Part shown: positions 6,682 to 10,796 of the stretch, piece after piece | Numbering within the stretch: position 1 is the stretch's first letter | Layout: each line of letters starts with the position of its first letter | DNA from: Candidatus Fischerbacteria bacterium RBG_13_37_8 | GTDB lineage: Bacteria; Acidobacteriota; HRBIN11; MFGW01 | DNA: 10,796 nt | Direction: 5' to 3' | Assembly (NCBI GenBank): GCA_001780385.1 | Contig: MFGW01000047.1 | Location: 1-10,796 of the forward strand | Program-made: the position numbers and the translations under genes | The notes under the pieces: generated by a model | The model's database searches: none | The model's input: the letters and a program-made list of their open reading frames with translations, nothing else | What the model was told of the DNA's origin: nothing

Positions 6682-9600
6682 CTAAAAATTTAATCCGAAC
6701 GCATTCACCAGTATTTTCGCCATCTGGTCCCGCGCAAGATACTGCTCCGGACAAAAGAGCGATGGCCCGCATCCTGTTATGACACCCGCATTGTACAACG
6801 CTTCAATATATCCACAGAATGGATTCGATGCCGGCACATCCATGAAAATACCGGTGCATGATGCTGTCTCGCAAGAACCTGGTGTCGCTACTTCCATGCC
6901 ATTGCATATGAATTTTGACATCGTCTGCCGCTGCACATCATATGCCGGACAAAAGAGTGATGACCCACATCCTGAAATTACTCCCGCCCCGTACAGTCCC
7001 TCTATGTACGGGCAGAATGGATTACTTGCCGGCACATCGGCAAAAATACCTGTGCATGATGCTGCAGAGCATGAATCTGGCGATGCCGTTTGCATTGCGG
7101 TGCAAACAAATTTTGCCAGGTGCTGTCGCTGTACATTGGCTGACGGGCAGTAAGTGGAAGTCGTGCAACCACTCGTAATTCCTGAATGGAACAGTTTCTC
7201 AATATATGAATAGAAAATTTGCGACGGTGGCACATCAGCAAAACTGTTCCCTATGTGAAAAGAATAATCATCGGCGACAGAAGTACAGTTCGCACATAAA
7301 GTAGTATCAGTAACCGTAATATCCCAATGCGTGGAAGGTCGGTTAAGCAAAGGTGCAGTTATGTTATAGCATGCGGTACAAGTAGCGTTCGTACCGGGTG
7401 AGATAACTGATGGATACGTTGCAGTACCTGTATTTATAAGTATTGGATCGCTTGATGATAATAATCCAGTAGAACCATTCGCAGTCGCATAACTGGCATT
7501 GAAAACTGTCCCCACAAGATCCACTGCTTCATCTGTCTCTATAATACCATTAGCAGTTGGGGATCCGGTGTCATCTATTGCAAGACCAATTGAAATGAGA
7601 TCCGCACCTGTTTGATTATATTTAATCACGGCAAAATCCTTCGCTGTATCAATATTATCTGCTGAACCGACTACATATACCCTGCCATCACTTGCAACCT
7701 TAACTCCGACACCAAGATCATTCCCATCCGCTGGACCATTATGCGTTATCGCCCATTTTTCATTTCCTTTGAAATCATATTTGATAGTCGTTATATCAGA
7801 GTAATTCTCCGAATTTGTATTTGAAGCTATTCCTGTTACATATACATTATTGTATTGATCAACCGTCAATGCAGTTGCATAATCCATTCCATTTGCCGGT
7901 CCATCATAAAGCTTTACCCATTGAAGGACACCCTCTTTATCATATTTTAAGGTTGCATAATCACCTTTAGACTGGTAAGAATAATCACTGTCACCTGTCA
8001 CGTACACGTCCCCATTGCTGCTTACTCCCATTCCGTAGGCATAATCATTCCCATTGAGCACTCCACCGTAGGTCTCCGCCCATAATTCATTGCCATCTTT
8101 ATCAAGTTTTATCGTAAGGAAATTTGTGTCTGGAAGATATCCGGTGTAGCCCGTCGCATACACATAACCTGCAGAGTCAACCTGAAGCTCATAAACAGCG
8201 CCATTGTAATCATTACTTTCCCACATTAGTTCAAAAGTGCTGCCATTATATTTAGCAATATAAAAGTTGCCAGAAATTTGTTCTCCCGCAAAATACACAT
8301 TATTCGCTTCATCCACTTGTACAGCATGAACGTTCACACCAGTATCGCTCTTAAACCAGAGCGATGCTCCCGTAGAGGAATATTTTGCATCGAAATTATA
8401 ACCTGCAAAATACACATTATTCTGGCTATCAATGGCAAGCGAAGCATCAAAAACATCAATATCAACTCCCATTGCATCCATCCATATAGTCTTAGTCCAG
8501 GCACCAAATTTCAGCAATGTATATTCATATACTTTGTACGAATAATCATTAAGTTTTAAACTGACTGCTCCTGCATACACAGCATTGTTGGTATCAATAG
8601 CAATTGCTTTCGGGTAATCATCGTTACCTTCGGGAATGCCATATGTATTAAACCATATCAAATTTCCATATTGATCATATCCCAGGGCACAAATATCCAA
8701 CCATCCGCTTCCATTCTCGCACGTTCCTGCAAGATAGAGTATCCCGTCATGCCAGGTAACAGCTTTCGATGATACCATCATATCCACACTTTCATCCGAA
8801 AATTCATTCCTTTGCCACATCTTACTTGAGAATGTTGAATATTTGATTGTACCCATATCAATAGCTGTGTCCGGCATTTCACTGCCTCCAGTGACATGCA
8901 CATTCCCTGAACTATCTACCGCGATTGCCTGCGCTCTTCCTGCTACTCCACCCTGCTCCCATAACTGGTTTCCACTATTATCATACTTTACCGTTAAATA
9001 CCCAAAATCAGTACCTCCCCCACTGTATCCCGTTACATATACATTTCCAGCACTATCCAATGCAATTGCCCTTGCAATATCAATATCCCCATTCATAGGT
9101 CCATCACAAGTTGCAACCCAATCCCTGTTTCCGCTGGGATCATATTTAATAGTCAGGTAGTCGCAAGCTCCCGACAAGCCCACATATGCTCCTTTGCCCG
9201 TTACATAAATATTCCCCGCTGCATCAAGAGTCATATCATAAAAAGCCGCTTCTCTGCCGTTTTCGTTCATCTCGTCATTATACCTATCCACCCATAACTC
9301 ATTACCATCAGCATCGTACTTTATTAATGTTCCGTAAACTTTGCTGACTCCCGCTACATACACATTCCCCGTGCTATCTACTTCAATATCAAATCCCTTG
9401 TCAAGTGTACTAAGCCCCTCCGGACCATTATATCGCTCATTCCATAATAAATTACCATCACTATCATATTTTAATGTAAGAAAATCACTACCCATTTCCA
9501 AAGACGGCAACATCTGACAACAGAGACTTATTCCGGTGATATACACATTCCCTGAACTATCAGCAGTTACCGCCTTTGCATAATCAACATCATAATAGAA

Positions 9601-10233
9601 ATTACAAATAGAAGAATCACAACCATCATATCGCACAACCCACTGCTCATTCCCGTCAGCATCATATTTTATGGTCAGATAATCCTTTTCCTCCTTCCCT
9701 TCATTCCAAGATTTGCTCGATCCTGTTACATATACATTACCAGAAACATCAACAAAAATTGCCGCAGCTTCATCTGAATTTTTCCAAAAACCGGTCGATC
9801 CATCATAAGTCACTGCCCATAATAGATTGCCATTTGTATCATATTTAATAGTCAAATAATCAAGATTCCTGCAATCCGCATGAATAGCTTCACTTGCGCC
9901 TGTCACATACACATTCCCCGCATTATCAATAACCATAGCTTTCGCTTCATCAACACTCCCGCTCAATCCACTGTATCTTTGCATCCACAGCTTAGTGCCA
10001 TTCGCATTATACTTAACCACTGCATAATTAAAACCACTATCAGCGCCATCAATCGTTCCCGCTACATATACATTGCCTGAACTATCCACTTTCACCGCCA
10101 CCGCTTTATCTATTCCTGAACTGTAATGACTATAATACCGAGCCCATTCTTCTATCACCTGGCCCATGGTTTGTGAAGCCAGAAAAAGAATTATCAAACA
10201 GACAAATAAATAATGTATTGTTCTCCCTTTCAT
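6682..10233 (-). CDS. Secreted SBBP-type propeller protein with three Cys-rich SLH motifs
   Basis: The start is placed at 10233, not at the longer possible ATG at 10314: GGGAGG lies just upstream and the protein then opens with a classic signal peptide (MKGRTIHYLFVCLIILFLAS, cleavage near TMGQ). The product is 1183 residues. Residues about 40-875 carry some 16 SBBP-like units of DSSGNVYVTG, then DYLTIKYDxxGNxLW, enough for two or more beta-propellers. Residues about 880-990 are a beta-rich linker (DDTGSPTANGIIETDEAVDL). Three SLH motifs follow at about 996-1045, 1062-1113 and 1128-1180 (FADVP, YIExLxxxGIxxGC, CPxxxVxRxxMxKF). The last 232 residues hold 18 cysteines, including GC-x5-CP in each SLH unit, suggesting disulfides in an oxidising compartment. 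SLH motifs usually bind cell-wall or envelope polymers. Likely a surface-layer or adhesin-like protein; the ligand is unknown. Confidence 0.88.
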   Translation of the reverse strand: MKGRTIHYLFVCLIILFLASQTMGQVIEEWARYYSHYSSGIDKAVAVKVDSSGNVYVAGTIDGADSGFNYAVVKYNANGTKLWMQRYSGLSGSVDEAKAMVIDNAGNVYVTGASEAIHADCRNLDYLTIKYDTNGNLLWAVTYDGSTGFWKNSDEAAAIFVDVSGNVYVTGSSKSWNEGKEEKDYLTIKYDADGNEQWVVRYDGCDSSICNFYYDVDYAKAVTADSSGNVYITGISLCCQMLPSLEMGSDFLTLKYDSDGNLLWNERYNGPEGLSTLDKGFDIEVDSTGNVYVAGVSKVYGTLIKYDADGNELWVDRYNDEMNENGREAAFYDMTLDAAGNIYVTGKGAYVGLSGACDYLTIKYDPSGNRDWVATCDGPMNGDIDIARAIALDSAGNVYVTGYSGGGTDFGYLTVKYDNSGNQLWEQGGVAGRAQAIAVDSSGNVHVTGGSEMPDTAIDMGTIKYSTFSSKMWQRNEFSDESVDMMVSSKAVTWHDGILYLAGTCENGSGWLDICALGYDQYGNLIWFNTYGIPEGNDDYPKAIAIDTNNAVYAGAVSLKLNDYSYKVYEYTLLKFGAWTKTIWMDAMGVDIDVFDASLAIDSQNNVYFAGYNFDAKYSSTGASLWFKSDTGVNVHAVQVDEANNVYFAGEQISGNFYIAKYNGSTFELMWESNDYNGAVYELQVDSAGYVYATGYTGYLPDTNFLTIKLDKDGNELWAETYGGVLNGNDYAYGMGVSSNGDVYVTGDSDYSYQSKGDYATLKYDKEGVLQWVKLYDGPANGMDYATALTVDQYNNVYVTGIASNTNSENYSDITTIKYDFKGNEKWAITHNGPADGNDLGVGVKVASDGRVYVVGSADNIDTAKDFAVIKYNQTGADLISIGLAIDDTGSPTANGIIETDEAVDLVGTVFNASYATANGSTGLLSSSDPILINTGTATYPSVISPGTNATCTACYNITAPLLNRPSTHWDITVTDTTLCANCTSVADDYSFHIGNSFADVPPSQIFYSYIEKLFHSGITSGCTTSTYCPSANVQRQHLAKFVCTAMQTASPDSCSAASCTGIFADVPASNPFCPYIEGLYGAGVISGCGSSLFCPAYDVQRQTMSKFICNGMEVATPGSCETASCTGIFMDVPASNPFCGYIEALYNAGVITGCGPSLFCPEQYLARDQMAKILVNAFGLNF

Positions 10234-10236
10234 AAT

Positions 10237-10244
10237 TTCCTCCC
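10237..10244 (-). promoter_or_regulatory. Strong Shine-Dalgarno that fixes the SLH-gene start
   Basis: On the minus strand GGGAGGAAATTATG places a near-perfect GGAGG five bases before the ATG at 10233. This is the best ribosome binding site in the window and shows that the 27 codons upstream (10314-10234), which lie in palindromic repeat DNA, are not translated as part of this protein. Confidence 0.85.
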
Positions 10245-10271
10245 GGATGATATCTTTTGCGAGCTTTGTAG

Positions 10272-10293
10272 GGGCAGACCAATGTGTCTGCCC
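10272..10293. repeat. Palindromic repeat GGGCAGAC/GTCTGCCC
   Basis: GGGCAGAC (10272-10279) and GTCTGCCC (10286-10293) form a perfect 8-bp stem around a 6-base loop, with flanking TAG and TTG extending it through wobble pairs. It is GC-rich against an AT-rich background and looks like a REP-type dispersed element. It lies 28 bases upstream of the SLH-gene ribosome binding site and would fold in that leader. Confidence 0.75.
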
Positions 10294-10354
10294 TTGCGAA
10301 GCAATCCCGAACACTCTGTCATTGTGAGTTTGCCTGAGGCAAACGTGACAATCC
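10294..10354. repeat. REP-like element with nested palindrome
   Basis: It opens with TTGCGAAGCAATCCC (10294-10308). CATTGT and GTGACAATCCC then flank an 8-bp palindrome, GTTTGCCT (10328-10335) with AGGCAAAC (10337-10344). An outer stem ATTGT (10321-10325) pairs with ACAAT (10348-10352). The layout matches, from memory, the widespread TCATTGCGAG...GAAGCAATC family of bacterial intergenic repeats. It lies in the leader of the SLH gene. Confidence 0.7.
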
Positions 10355-10364
10355 CTAACGGATG

Positions 10365-10370
10365 ATTATA
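10365..10370 (-). promoter_or_regulatory. Possible -10 box for the SLH/sensor genes
   Basis: The minus strand reads TATAAT here, the sigma-70 -10 consensus, but no TTGACA-like -35 is found at 16-18 bases (AAGCGA is at the 17-base position). If used, transcription would start near 10358 and give a leader of about 125 bases holding both palindromes. A chance match is quite possible. Confidence 0.25.
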
Positions 10371-10385
10371 AGCATAAATGCTAAG

Positions 10386-10416
10386 GTTCGCTTCGTCGCT
10401 TCGCCCCTCGCAAAGG
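10386..10416. repeat. Inverted partial copy of the GAAGCRA repeat family
   Basis: TTCGCTTCG and TCGCTTCG occur in tandem, followed by CCCCTCGCAAAGG. On the minus strand it reads TTTGCGAGGGGCGAAGCGACGAAGCGAA, shown here as its parts TTTGCGAGG, GGCGAAGCG and ACGAAGCGAA. It appears to be the opposite orientation of the family at 10294-10354 and lies between the pilin-like gene and the SLH gene. Confidence 0.6.
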
Positions 10417-10482
10417 ATATTATCTCTATTTTTTTTTGCTAAAACTTTTGACATAACCATTGCTATTTTATTCTCTTGCAAA

Positions 10483-10796
10483 TCAAATACATGGCGCATT
10501 CGCAATACATCCCACTGTTGGATTATCAACTTGTTTCCCTTCAGGTCGCATATAAAATTCTCCGTTGCGCAATCTGATATCGCATTGAAAACAATGAAAT
10601 TTTGGAACTCCACCATATTCAGCAATATTACCTTTTCCCAGTGAAGCTACTGTGTACCCCCATGCAGATATCATATCAGTACCACCAGAATAACGTAAAT
10701 AATTACCCCATGCATCGAGATATATTGGTTTCTCAAGGTATTTATCCGCAACAATCATGTCATAAAGAAAAACTCCTGGACCTATGGGCGCATCTG
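10483..10796 (-). CDS. Pilin/pseudopilin-like protein, C-terminal part only
   Basis: The frame is open from the right edge to a TGA at 10485-10483, giving 103 codons plus two bases; the gene starts outside the window, so the ATG at 10758 is internal. The visible part reads DAPIGPGVFLYDMIVADK, then KPIYLDAWGNYLRYSGG, then YTVASLGKG and DIRLRNGEFYMRP. DxWGNxLRY followed by SLGKxG and a late DI...NGEF strand is the usual C-terminal pattern of type II secretion major pseudopilin (GspG) or type IV pilin-like proteins, where the N-terminal helix and cleavage site would be upstream. Unusual for GspG is the Cys-x2-Cys (CFQC) and a terminal GC-x4-PC, four cysteines that could form disulfides. The family call rests on short motifs and is moderate. 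It lies about 250 bp upstream of the SLH gene on the same strand. Confidence 0.55.
   Translation of the reverse strand, partial: DAPIGPGVFLYDMIVADKYLEKPIYLDAWGNYLRYSGGTDMISAWGYTVASLGKGNIAEYGGVPKFHCFQCDIRLRNGEFYMRPEGKQVDNPTVGCIANAPCI

Noticed and set aside
6779..7178. Plus-strand frames with repeated Cys/His/Pro
   Set aside because: Mirror images of the repeated SLH motifs on the minus strand, not independent genes.
10234..10314. 27-codon N-terminal extension of the SLH propeller protein from an ATG at 10314
   Set aside because: It lies in palindromic repeat DNA, lacks a ribosome binding site and would bury the signal peptide; the ATG at 10233 has GGGAGG and a proper signal peptide.
10230..10625. 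131-codon open frame on the minus strand
   Set aside because: It overlaps the pilin-like gene in another frame and runs through REP-like repeats and the SLH start; no recognisable motif.
10483..10758. A complete small gene starting at the ATG at 10758
   Set aside because: The frame stays open to the window edge with pilin-like residues before that ATG, so the gene is partial and the ATG is internal.

Overview
The window is AT-rich DNA with bacterial gene organisation. It carries four complete genes and one gene cut by the right edge. The gene set is an FAD-dependent thymidylate synthase, an SGNH hydrolase, a very large periplasmic-sensor phosphatase, a Cys-rich SLH surface protein and a pilin-like fragment. 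The short degenerate repeats in nearly every gap would fit an uncultured Gram-negative-type bacterium with a large, repeat-bearing genome (candidate phylum, Planctomycetes- or deltaproteobacteria-like). No ribosomal or other marker gene is present, so the lineage is not established. I found no tRNA, rRNA, CRISPR array, transposase or integrase.

Layout. 1-82: AT-rich, no gene seen. 83-256: an array of about 24 C-rich heptamers ending just before the ribosome binding site of thyX (278-1711, + strand), which encodes a double-domain ThyX. 1710-1785: a G-rich array in the opposite orientation, which supplies the last base of the thyX stop codon. 1810-1830: three GAACCTT-type heptamers running into the stop codon of a convergent SGNH hydrolase gene (1830-3149, - strand). 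3168-3279: two more repeat types. 3321-6638 (- strand): a 1105-residue sensor with a signal peptide, about 14 propeller blades, a Y_Y_Y domain, a membrane helix and a SpoIIE/RsbU-type PP2C phosphatase. 6682-10233 (- strand): an 1183-residue secreted propeller protein with three C-terminal Cys-rich SLH motifs. 10250-10420: palindromic REP-like elements. 10483-10796 (- strand): the 3' end of a pilin/pseudopilin-like gene.

How the genes may work together. The SLH propeller gene and the sensor-phosphatase gene lie head to tail, 43 bp apart, and could be one transcript. A plausible but unproven reading is that one makes a surface-anchored propeller protein and the other senses an envelope or extracellular signal and passes it on by dephosphorylating a cytoplasmic anti-sigma antagonist (STAS protein), which is not in this window. 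The SGNH hydrolase is probably membrane-anchored and may modify envelope glycans or lipids. thyX is a housekeeping gene for dTMP synthesis and is functionally unrelated to the rest.

The most unusual signals are the telomere-like G4N3 heptamer arrays of opposite orientation bracketing thyX, the different short repeat families in different gaps, the palindromic leader of the SLH gene, and the pairing of an HTCS-like double propeller with a phosphatase output.
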